From Dehalococcoidia bacterium (GTDB lineage Bacteria; Chloroflexota; Dehalococcoidia; SHYD01; SHYC01), in contig JAENIT010000068.1 in the NCBI GenBank assembly GCA_016844365.1, positions 1 to 5,701 of the forward strand: 5,701 nucleotides of DNA, read 5' to 3'. Under the pieces are notes generated by a model. That model was not told where the DNA came from and searched no databases. It saw only the letters and a program-made list of their open reading frames with translations. Below are positions 1-4,904 of the stretch, one piece after another. Both the position numbers and the translations under genes were made by a program. How positions within the stretch are numbered: the first letter of the stretch is position 1; each line of letters begins with the position of its first letter.

Positions 1-2
1 TG

Positions 3-1304
3 GGAGTAGCCGGCTACGTAGTTCTGGCTGGAGTGCTACTTTTTCTCTACGTCAAGTTAAAGCCTGGATTAGAGACCCTGCCCTGGTCGGCGCGCATGTT
101 ATGGCTTCTCTATTTAACCGCTGCCACATTTGTTTTGCTACGGCTATCTAGTGTCGTGAAGGTAATGAACTACTTGTCGCTTCACAGCTTCTACCTCTGG
201 CGTTTGAGAGACAGCTATATTCAAAAAGAAGTAGACGCGAGAGGGAAAGTATGCGCAGGTCGATCCGCTGACGTGCCTCTTGCCGACCTCCAAAAGGACA
301 ACCGGGCCCAGCCCTGGGGCCCCTATCACGTCATCGGGACAGCCCTCAACACCTCTGGGAGCGCCGACATCAGGAACCTCGGTCGAAAGTCGGATGCCTT
401 CTTCCTTTCTCCCTTTTACTCCGGTTCCTCCACAACGGGCTTTGCTCCCACTAAGGAGCACTACCCTACGCTTAAGGTAGGCGAAGCTATGGCCATCTCT
501 GGCGCAGCCTTTAGCCCCAACCAGGGCCGGGCTACCAACACCTCACTGGCGATATTGATGACTCTATTTAATGCGCGATTGGGTTTCTGGCTCAAGAATC
601 CTCGCCTCCTCTCAGGCAGCAAAGAAAATTTGTCGAGGTTCCCCCCGTATCTCCTCTACTGGATAGAGATGTTTGGCAAAGCTAGCGGCAGCGATCCTTA
701 CGTGTACCTCTCTGACGGTGGGCACTTCGATAACTCCGGCATCTACGAGCTTATCCGGCGCCGCTGCCGCTATATCATCGCCGTGGACGGATCGGGGGAA
801 CCATCGGACAAAGAAGCTCGCTTTGGCACCATAGGCATAGTGAGCCGCCTCGTCCGCATCGACTTTGGGGTGGACATCCAGATGGACCTGAATCTAATGG
901 AACCTGATAAAGAGAAAGGCCACACCAAGAGCCACTACGCTTTGGGGCGCATCGTCTATCCGAAAGAGCGAGACGACCAGAAAGAGGAGGACAGGGAGGG
1001 CCTGCTGGTATACCTGAAGGCTTCTCTGTTGGGAGATGAGAACGCCCCTGACCTGGAATACTACGACCGGATAAGCCCCATGTTTCCCAACCACTCCACG
1101 GCGGACCAGTTCTTTGACGAGGCCCAGTTCGAGTCCTACCGGGCCTTGGGGTACCACATAGCCAGGGATGCATTTAGAGAAACCCTGGTAGGGAAGATTA
1201 CCGAAGAGCAGGAAAAAGGGCCCCAGAAAGAACACTGGCTTAGATTAGACCGCTTATGTGGCCGCTGGAACCAGGATGTGATAGGGCCACCCGTGAACGG
1301 TTGA
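3..1304 (+). CDS. Patatin-like phospholipase, C-terminal part (5' end outside window)
   Basis: The frame is open to the left edge, so the GTG at 33 is an internal codon and the gene begins upstream; about 433 residues are visible. The first 17 residues (GVAGYVVLAG onward) and residues about 31-50 (MLWLLYLTAATFVLL) are hydrophobic and look like membrane helices. A soluble region follows with patatin-family landmarks: AISGAAFSPNQG, LFNARLGFWL, and YVYLSDGGHFDNSGIYELIRR. The Asp of DGG (codon 714-716) is the expected acid of the Ser-Asp dyad. The GXSXG nucleophile motif and oxyanion-hole glycines should lie upstream and cannot be checked. The family hydrolyses acyl esters of lipids; the arrangement (lipase half, membrane helices, DGG-containing half) suits a large membrane-anchored enzyme. 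The true substrate is unknown. The stop codon overlaps the -35 box of the tRNA promoter. Family assignment is strong; catalytic activity is inferred. Confidence 0.85.
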   Translation, partial: GVAGYVVLAGVLLFLYVKLKPGLETLPWSARMLWLLYLTAATFVLLRLSSVVKVMNYLSLHSFYLWRLRDSYIQKEVDARGKVCAGRSADVPLADLQKDNRAQPWGPYHVIGTALNTSGSADIRNLGRKSDAFFLSPFYSGSSTTGFAPTKEHYPTLKVGEAMAISGAAFSPNQGRATNTSLAILMTLFNARLGFWLKNPRLLSGSKENLSRFPPYLLYWIEMFGKASGSDPYVYLSDGGHFDNSGIYELIRRRCRYIIAVDGSGEPSDKEARFGTIGIVSRLVRIDFGVDIQMDLNLMEPDKEKGHTKSHYALGRIVYPKERDDQKEEDREGLLVYLKASLLGDENAPDLEYYDRISPMFPNHSTADQFFDEAQFESYRALGYHIARDAFRETLVGKITEEQEKGPQKEHWLRLDRLCGRWNQDVIGPPVNG

Positions 1305-1330
1305 CCATAAAGAGGCCCATTTGCTATAAT
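1301..1330 (+). promoter_or_regulatory. Sigma70-type promoter of the tRNA cluster
   Basis: TTGACC (1301-1306) and a perfect TATAAT (1325-1330) are separated by 18 nt. Transcription would start near 1337, about 13 nt before the mature tRNA-Trp. The -35 box overlaps the TGA stop (1302-1304) of the patatin gene. No terminator separates that gene from the tRNAs, so some read-through is possible. Confidence 0.8.
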
Positions 1331-1349
1331 TCCATCACCGCAGGGGCGT

Positions 1350-1426
1350 AGGAGTGTAGCTCAGTTTGGGAGAGCAGCGGTCTCCAAAACCGCGGGTCGG
1401 GGGTTCGAGTCCCTCCACTCCTGCCA
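1350..1426 (+). tRNA. tRNA-Trp (anticodon CCA)
   Basis: The acceptor stem AGGAGTG (1350-1356) pairs perfectly with CACTCCT (1416-1422), followed by discriminator G1423 and an encoded CCA (1424-1426). The D stem is GCTC/GAGC. The anticodon stem GCGGT/ACCGC encloses loop CTCCAAA with anticodon CCA at 1384-1386. The T arm (1399-1415) has loop TTCGAGT and one G-T pair. G73 is the expected identity base for bacterial tRNA-Trp. It is the first gene of the cluster, just downstream of the promoter at 1301-1330. Confidence 0.97.
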
Positions 1427-1449
1427 AAGTCGAAGGCACAGGTCCAGGA

Positions 1450-1536
1450 GCCGAGGTGGTGGAATAGGTAGACACGCTGTCTTGAGGGGGCAGTGGGGGT
1501 AACCCCGTAGGAGTTCAAATCTCCTCCTCGGCACCA
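1450..1536 (+). tRNA. tRNA-Leu (anticodon GAG)
   Basis: This is a class II tRNA with a long variable arm. The acceptor stem GCCGAGG (1450-1456) pairs perfectly with CCTCGGC (1526-1532), followed by A73 (the expected Leu identity base) and an encoded CCA (1534-1536). The anticodon stem CTGTC/GGCAG encloses loop TTGAGGG with GAG at 1484-1486, reading CUC and CUU codons. The variable arm spans 1494-1508 with a GGGG/CCCC stem. The T arm is AGGAG/CTCCT with loop TTCAAAT. It starts 23 nt after the CCA of tRNA-Trp with no separate promoter seen, so co-transcription is likely. Confidence 0.97.
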
Positions 1537-1541
1537 ATCGA

Positions 1542-1570
1542 TTGCAATCTTCGGGCAGCTTTGCTATTTT
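1542..1570 (+). promoter_or_regulatory. Probable internal promoter before tRNA-Gly
   Basis: TTGCAA (1542-1547), 17 nt, then TATTTT (1565-1570). It lies in the 56-nt gap between tRNA-Leu and tRNA-Gly, and transcription would begin about 16 nt before the mature tRNA-Gly. The -10 box matches 4 of 6 consensus positions. It may add to read-through from the promoter at 1301-1330. Confidence 0.5.
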
Positions 1571-1592
1571 AAGTGTAGAAGCGGTTCGACAT

Positions 1593-1667
1593 GCGGAAGT
1601 AGCTCAGCGGTAGAGCATCACCTTGCCAAGGTGAGGGTCGCGAGTTCGAATCTCGTCTTCCGCTCCA
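1593..1667 (+). tRNA. tRNA-Gly (anticodon GCC)
   Basis: The acceptor stem GCGGAAG (1593-1599) pairs perfectly with CTTCCGC (1657-1663), followed by discriminator T1664 and an encoded CCA (1665-1667). The D stem is GCTC/GAGC. The anticodon stem TCACC/GGTGA encloses loop TTGCCAA with GCC at 1625-1627, reading GGC and GGU. The T arm carries the standard TTCGAAT loop. The next tRNA begins after a single spacer base (1668), so the two must be cut from one precursor. Confidence 0.97.
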
Positions 1668-1668
1668 G

Positions 1669-1743
1669 GGCGACGTGGCCAAGTGGTTAAGGCGGGGGTC
1701 TGCAAAACCCCTATCAGCGGTTCGAATCCGCTCGTCGCCTCCA
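1669..1743 (+). tRNA. tRNA-Cys (anticodon GCA)
   Basis: The acceptor stem GGCGACG (1669-1675) pairs perfectly with CGTCGCC (1733-1739), followed by U73 (the key identity base for tRNA-Cys) and an encoded CCA (1741-1743). The anticodon stem GGGGT/ACCCC encloses loop CTGCAAA with GCA at 1702-1704. The T loop is TTCGAAT. It is the last gene of the cluster, 11 nt before the stem of the terminator. Confidence 0.97.
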
Positions 1744-1754
1744 TACCTTGATCT

Positions 1755-1791
1755 AAATACCCCTCCGCCTAAGGCGGAGGGGGTATTTTTT
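1755..1791 (+). terminator. Rho-independent terminator of the tRNA cluster
   Basis: AAATACCCCTCCGCC (1755-1769) pairs with the GGCGGAGG... arm starting at 1773. One G is bulged (five G against four C) and the loop is TAA. The 3' arm runs straight into a T tract (1785-1791). The stem is about 15 bp and GC-rich. It insulates coaX from the tRNA genes. Confidence 0.93.
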
Positions 1792-1884
1792 ATCGGATAT
1801 TTCCAAGTATCCTTCGGAAGGTTCCTTTTATAACCCCCTAAAGCTATCTGAAAGTCTAAAGTCCAGGTAATACCCTTCCCATCG

Positions 1885-1912
1885 TTGCCAAAAAGGGGCA
1901 TCGGTGTATAAT
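1885..1912 (+). promoter_or_regulatory. Sigma70-type promoter of coaX
   Basis: TTGCCA (1885-1890), 16 nt, then a perfect TATAAT (1907-1912). Transcription would begin near 1919, giving a leader of about 27 nt before the ATG at 1946. Because the -10 box lies inside the longest open frame, which starts with GTG at 1904, it also argues against that upstream start. Confidence 0.75.
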
Positions 1913-1945
1913 TGGCTTAGCTGGTTGTTGAGGTGTTCCCAGGCT

Positions 1946-2710
1946 ATGCTTTTGGCGATTGATATCGGCAACACCAACGTAACTTTAGGAGTCTTCCAGG
2001 GGGAGACACTTCGGTCCACCTGGCGGCTTAGCACCGATGTCCGAAGGATGCCCGACGAGTACGCGGTGTCCATCTTGAACCTGATCCCCAGGGCTGGCCT
2101 TGAGCTTGCGGAGATAACTGAGGCTGCTATGTGCAGCAGCGTTCCTCCATTGATGTCTACCTTTGAGGAGCTGTGCCTGCGTTACTTCAACCTTAGGCCC
2201 CTGATTGTTGGCGCAGGAGTGAAGACGGGGGTCAAAGTCCTGTACGATAACCCTCGCGAGGTGGGTCCCGACCGCATCGCCGACGCTGCGGCTGCGTTCC
2301 ACTTGTACGGCGGCCCAGTTATTGTTGTGGACTGCGGCAGCGCCACCGTCTTCGACGCCATTTCCAAAGAGGGCGACTACCTAGGCGGAGCCATCGCCCC
2401 AGGGATAAACATGGCTGCGGAAGCCCTCTTCGAACGCACCGCCCGCCTGCCCCGCATTGAGCTGGTTAGGCCCAAGCAGGCTATCGGCCGCAACACCGTC
2501 GCCAGTATGCAGTCGGGGATCATCCTGGGCTACGTTGGGCTAATCGAAGGGGTGGTACAGCGGTTCAAGGAGGAGCTAGGCGAAGGAGTCAAAGTGGTGG
2601 CCACCGGGGGCTTCGGAGAGATCATAGCCAGGGAGACCCCCGTCATCGATCTGGTGAACACCAACCTGACCCTTATCGGCCTGAGGATGATCTACGAGCT
2701 TAACAGATAA
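1946..2710 (+). CDS. coaX: Type III pantothenate kinase
   Basis: CoaX phosphorylates pantothenate at the first committed step of coenzyme A synthesis in the cytoplasm; the family is a dimeric ASKHA-fold kinase that needs a monovalent cation and is not inhibited by CoA. The 254 residues match the usual length of about 255. Visible motifs are the N-terminal phosphate-binding DIGNTNVTLGVF (6-17), GPDR (107-110, with the probable catalytic base Asp109), the second phosphate-binding region VVDCGSATVFD (127-137), GGAIAPG (147-153), TVASMQSG (184-191) and ATGG (219-222). The ATG at 1946 was chosen because the protein then begins two residues before the first beta strand, GAGGTG (1930-1935) sits 10 nt upstream, and the in-frame GTG at 1904 overlaps the promoter. 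A separate promoter and the terminator at 1755 make it the first gene of its unit. It lies 186 nt before coaBC in the same direction. Confidence 0.97.
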   Translation: MLLAIDIGNTNVTLGVFQGETLRSTWRLSTDVRRMPDEYAVSILNLIPRAGLELAEITEAAMCSSVPPLMSTFEELCLRYFNLRPLIVGAGVKTGVKVLYDNPREVGPDRIADAAAAFHLYGGPVIVVDCGSATVFDAISKEGDYLGGAIAPGINMAAEALFERTARLPRIELVRPKQAIGRNTVASMQSGIILGYVGLIEGVVQRFKEELGEGVKVVATGGFGEIIARETPVIDLVNTNLTLIGLRMIYELNR

Positions 2711-2751
2711 AGGAACTGCGCCCGCGGTTCGTCACGGGATAGAAGCCACCC

Positions 2752-2849
2752 GTAGCGCCGATTGTCTCAATCGGCTTGTCCTTCGACAAGCTCAGGACGA
2801 ACGGTTAGGGTCAACCGTTCGGCTGAGTTCACGACGAAGCCTGCGCTAC
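2752..2849. repeat. Multi-hairpin intergenic repeat between coaX and coaBC
   Basis: Three hairpins stand end to end. GCCGATTG (2757-2764) pairs with CAATCGGC (2768-2775) over a 3-nt loop. TTGTC (2776-2780) pairs with GACAA (2785-2789) over a 4-nt loop. CTCAG plus CGAACGGTT (2791-2806) pairs with AACCGTTCG plus CTGAG (2813-2827) over a 6-nt loop with a small internal bulge. GTAGCGC (2752-2758) is complementary to GCGCTAC (2843-2849) and can close the whole element, overlapping the first arm by two bases. No T tract follows, so it does not look like an intrinsic terminator. The middle part resembles, from memory, a short dispersed repeat seen in many environmental bacterial genomes; this is unverified. 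It could affect coaX mRNA stability or be a mobile palindromic element. Confidence 0.75.
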
Positions 2850-2896
2850 TATCATCGTATGGGATTGGGCAGAGCGGCCCTTTGTAAGGAGGAGCC

Positions 2897-4123
2897 ATGG
2901 CGATTAAAGGGAAGAACATAGTCCTCGGAATATCCGGTAGTATCGCCGCTTACAAGGGCGCGGACCTGGCCAGCAAGTTGGTGCAGGAGGGCGCACAAGT
3001 CCACGTTATAATGACCAAGGCGGCCACCGAGTTCATCACGCCCCTCACCCTCCGCAGCCTGACCCACAACCCCGTTATAACCGACTGGTACGACCCATCA
3101 TCGGAGCTGAGCATCCAACACGTGGCCCTGGCGGAGACTGCGGACGCGGTGGTGATCGCTCCGGCCACGGCCAACATCATGGCCAAGTTGGCCCACGGCA
3201 TCGCCGACGACCCCCTCACCGGCACTGTCCTGGCTACCAGAGCGCCCATTATCCTGGCTCCCGCCATGGATGCCAACATGTTCGATAACCCGGCGACTCA
3301 AGAGAACGCGGCCACGCTGAAAGAACGGGGGGTCTTGTTAGTAGGCCCCGGCTACGGGCGGTTGGCGTCTGGGCTTATGGGGCAGGGACGGCTGGCAGAT
3401 CCTTACGAGATCATTGGAACCCTCGCTATGATGCTGGGGCGCAGCGGCGACTTGGCAGGACGGCGAGTCGTGGTGAGCGCCGGCCCCACGGAGGAGCCCA
3501 TCGATCCAGTGCGCCACATAAGCAATCCCTCTACGGGCAAGATGGGGTACGCCGTGGCCGAGGCCGCCAGGGACCGAGGTGCTTCAGTAACCCTGGTGAC
3601 GGGGCCGACGGTCCTGGCCAATCTGGTAGGGGTGAAGACGGTGAAGGTCCGCACTGCGGTGCAGATGCGAGACGCAGTCTTCGCCGCCGCCAAGGATGCC
3701 GATGTGCTGATTATGACCGCAGCCGTGGCTGACTACCGCCCAGCCGCTGCCTTCGAGCACAAGGTCAAGAAAGAGGGGATCGAGACCATCACTATTGAGA
3801 TGGTGCGCAACCCCGACATCCTGGCTGAGGTGCAGGGCAACTTCGTGAAGATCGGCTTCGCTGCGGAGACCGACGACCTCATCCGCAACGCTCGCACCAA
3901 GCTCAGGGAGAAGAACCTGGACCTTATCGCCGCCAACGATGTGAACGCTCCCAACGCCGGCTTCGGCGTGGATACCAACAAGGTGATCATCCTCGACCGC
4001 TCCGGCCAGGTTGAAGACCTGCCTCTAATGACCAAGCGAGAGGTGGGGGACGCCATCCTCGACCGGGCGGTGGAGCTTCTGGCCCAGCGGGCCTCTCGGC
4101 CGGCGACCGCGCCAGCGCGGTAG
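2897..4123 (+). CDS. coaBC: Bifunctional phosphopantothenoylcysteine decarboxylase / phosphopantothenate-cysteine ligase
   Basis: CoaBC joins 4'-phosphopantothenate to cysteine using CTP (CoaB) and decarboxylates the product with FMN to give 4'-phosphopantetheine (CoaC). It acts after CoaX in the cytoplasm, normally as a dodecamer. The 408 residues fit the family length, and numbering coincides with E. coli Dfp. In the CoaC half (1-180) are the flavin-binding GISGSIAAYK (11-20), catalytic His75 in QHVAL, and PAMDANMF (122-129). The CoaB half (about 186-400) has ISNPSTGKMG with Asn210, AAVADYRP (275-282), Lys289, NPDI (305-308) and GFAAET (320-325). Two usual CoaC residues differ: Asn125 is Asp, and the flap Cys158 is Ser in LASGLMGQGRL. 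AAGGAGG (2886-2892) lies four bases before the ATG. A weak promoter, TTCACG-16-TATCAT, may exist at 2828-2855; otherwise transcription comes from coaX. Confidence 0.97.
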   Translation: MAIKGKNIVLGISGSIAAYKGADLASKLVQEGAQVHVIMTKAATEFITPLTLRSLTHNPVITDWYDPSSELSIQHVALAETADAVVIAPATANIMAKLAHGIADDPLTGTVLATRAPIILAPAMDANMFDNPATQENAATLKERGVLLVGPGYGRLASGLMGQGRLADPYEIIGTLAMMLGRSGDLAGRRVVVSAGPTEEPIDPVRHISNPSTGKMGYAVAEAARDRGASVTLVTGPTVLANLVGVKTVKVRTAVQMRDAVFAAAKDADVLIMTAAVADYRPAAAFEHKVKKEGIETITIEMVRNPDILAEVQGNFVKIGFAAETDDLIRNARTKLREKNLDLIAANDVNAPNAGFGVDTNKVIILDRSGQVEDLPLMTKREVGDAILDRAVELLAQRASRPATAPAR

Positions 4124-4136
4124 AAGTGGTGGTAAA

Positions 4137-4514
4137 GTGGGAAGCTTAATCCACTCCATAACTCTTATAGGCCCACTAGGTGAAGAAACCCTCGAAGCCT
4201 TGGTGGACTCCGGCGCTACCTATACCTCGATACCAAGGCCTACCCTAGAGAGTTTGGGGGTCACGGCTATAGGCAGAGAGCCATTTGCTATGGCTGATGG
4301 CCGGGTGGTCGAATATGATGTGGGTGTGGTCAACGCGCGGATCAACGGCAAGGAGCGGCCGACCCTCTGTATATTCGCGGACCCCAACACCGAACCTCTT
4401 ATCGGCGTCTTCACGTTAGAGGGTTTTCTGCTAGGAATAGACCCTGTGAACCAGGAGCTTATACCCATCATCGGGCGGCTGAAATTCGTCGTCGAGATGT
4501 CTATTGAGGCGTGA
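4137..4514 (+). CDS. Retropepsin-like aspartic protease family protein
   Basis: This 125-residue protein resembles the single-domain clan AA aspartic proteases (the AF_0612-like group). The active-site motif is ALVDSGATYTSIP (21-33) with catalytic Asp24, using DSG in place of the more frequent DTG. The second diagnostic element is PLIGVFTLEGF (87-97), the hydrophobic-hydrophobic-Gly motif, followed by GIDPVNQELIP (100-110). Each monomer supplies one Asp, so an active enzyme would be a homodimer, as in retroviral protease. No signal peptide or membrane helix is evident, so it is probably cytoplasmic. The start is GTG, preceded by GTGGTGG (4126-4132) at four bases; no in-frame ATG lies close by. 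It begins 13 nt after the coaBC stop with no terminator between them, so it probably shares that transcript. Protease activity and substrate are unproven. Confidence 0.85.
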   Translation: MGSLIHSITLIGPLGEETLEALVDSGATYTSIPRPTLESLGVTAIGREPFAMADGRVVEYDVGVVNARINGKERPTLCIFADPNTEPLIGVFTLEGFLLGIDPVNQELIPIIGRLKFVVEMSIEA

Positions 4515-4558
4515 AAGAGTCGGGGGCAACCAGTTCCGCTGAAGATGGAGCACGGATC

Positions 4559-4587
4559 GTAGGGGCAGGTTTCAAACCTGCCCCTAC
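4559..4587. repeat. 29-nt palindrome
   Basis: GTAGGGGCAGGTTT (4559-4572) and AAACCTGCCCCTAC (4574-4587) are exact reverse complements around one central base. As RNA this gives a stem of 13 bp with a 3-nt loop. It begins 44 nt after the retropepsin-like gene and lacks a T tract. It may act as an end-stabilising hairpin for the coaBC transcript or be a short interspersed palindrome; similar GGGGCAGG/CCTGCCCC palindromes recur, from memory, in Chloroflexota genomes. Confidence 0.85.
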
Positions 4588-4601
4588 ATGATTCCACGGA
4601 C

Positions 4602-4760
4602 CTACCTCGCCTTTCTCCTCCGTGGCCGCGCTGCTGGCAAGGAGCGCACGTGCTTGTAGCTCTCCTCCAGGGCGAAGATGACCATTCGAGGGATGACGAG
4701 GCCGGAGCTGTAGAGGGTGTGGAGAAACTGAGGCCGAGTTTCAGGGGCCAGCCGGCGCTT
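4602..4760 (-). pseudogene. C-terminal remnant of an unidentified protein
   Basis: Read on the minus strand, 52 sense codons end in TAG (complement of 4602-4604). They are preceded directly by an in-frame TGA (complement of 4761-4763), and no good start codon exists; the only Met is residue 26. The translation looks coding: it opens KRRLAPETRPQFLHTLYSSG, continues with LVIPRMVIFALEESYKHVRS, and ends in a basic tail (PRRRKAR). The mixed hydrophobic and charged pattern and the GC-ending codons support decay of a real gene whose 5' part is gone. The family is not recognised. Alternatives are a chance open frame in GC-rich DNA, or a short peptide started at the internal Met. Confidence 0.45.
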
Positions 4761-4814
4761 TCAAGTTTTACCCAATTTCACACTTAGTAGTGTAGAACCA
4801 CCTCACAGCCCCCG

Positions 4815-4844
4815 TTTCCAGAACTCACGTTTTGGTGGTAAAAT
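4815..4844 (+). promoter_or_regulatory. Probable extended -10 promoter of the PAC2-family gene
   Basis: TAAAAT (4839-4844) is preceded by TG at 4836-4837, which gives the extended -10 form TGnTAAAAT. A weak -35 match, TTTCCA (4815-4820), lies 18 nt upstream. Transcription would begin near 4851, giving a leader of about 54 nt. An alternative -10 box is TAATAT (4846-4851), but it has no usable -35 element. Confidence 0.5.
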
Positions 4845-4904
4845 GTAATATACAGTCGGTGGAGGCCATGAAGCGCTGCACTGGCCTTTAGGCAGGAGGG
4901 CGCA

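Larger units (their letters stand above)
4515..4904. other. 390-nt region without an intact gene
   Basis: This gap holds the palindrome at 4559-4587, the minus-strand coding remnant at 4602-4760, an AT-richer stretch containing the small hairpin ACACT-TAGT-AGTGT just downstream of the remnant, the promoter at 4815-4844, and an eight-codon ATG frame (4868-4891) before the PAC2 gene. It reads as a scar where an element or gene was lost, but no complete insertion-sequence ends or target duplications were recognised. Confidence 0.6.

Noticed and set aside
33..35. GTG 33 as the start of the patatin-like gene
   Set aside because: The same frame stays open to the window edge with hydrophobic residues continuing the membrane helix, and the catalytic Ser region is missing, so the gene must start upstream.
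1324..1518. Minus-strand open frame across tRNA-Trp and tRNA-Leu
   Set aside because: It is the antisense of the two tRNAs; the GTRTPDPRF...ELHSYA type translation is a well-known spurious product of antisense tRNA annotation.
1795..1830. Small hairpins (GGATA/TATCC and CCTTCGGAAGG) after the tRNA terminator
   Set aside because: The stems are short (4-5 bp), are followed only by a four-base T run, and lie after a much stronger terminator; no riboswitch-like structure before coaX is evident.
1569..1901. Minus-strand open frame across tRNA-Gly, tRNA-Cys and the terminator
   Set aside because: The RRDSNSRPSPWQGDALPLS and ERIRTADRGF stretches are antisense tRNA sequence, and the frame also crosses the terminator and the region before coaX.
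1904..1945. Longer coaX start at GTG 1904
   Set aside because: The GTG overlaps the TATAAT box, the extra 14 residues do not match the family, and ATG 1946 has a ribosome site at a suitable distance.
4127..4139. TGGTGGTAAAGTG, nearly identical to TGGTGGTAAAATG at 4833-4845
   Set aside because: 12 of 13 bases match, but one copy is a ribosome site plus GTG start and the other is a promoter element followed at once by a stop; flanks do not match, so chance is likely.
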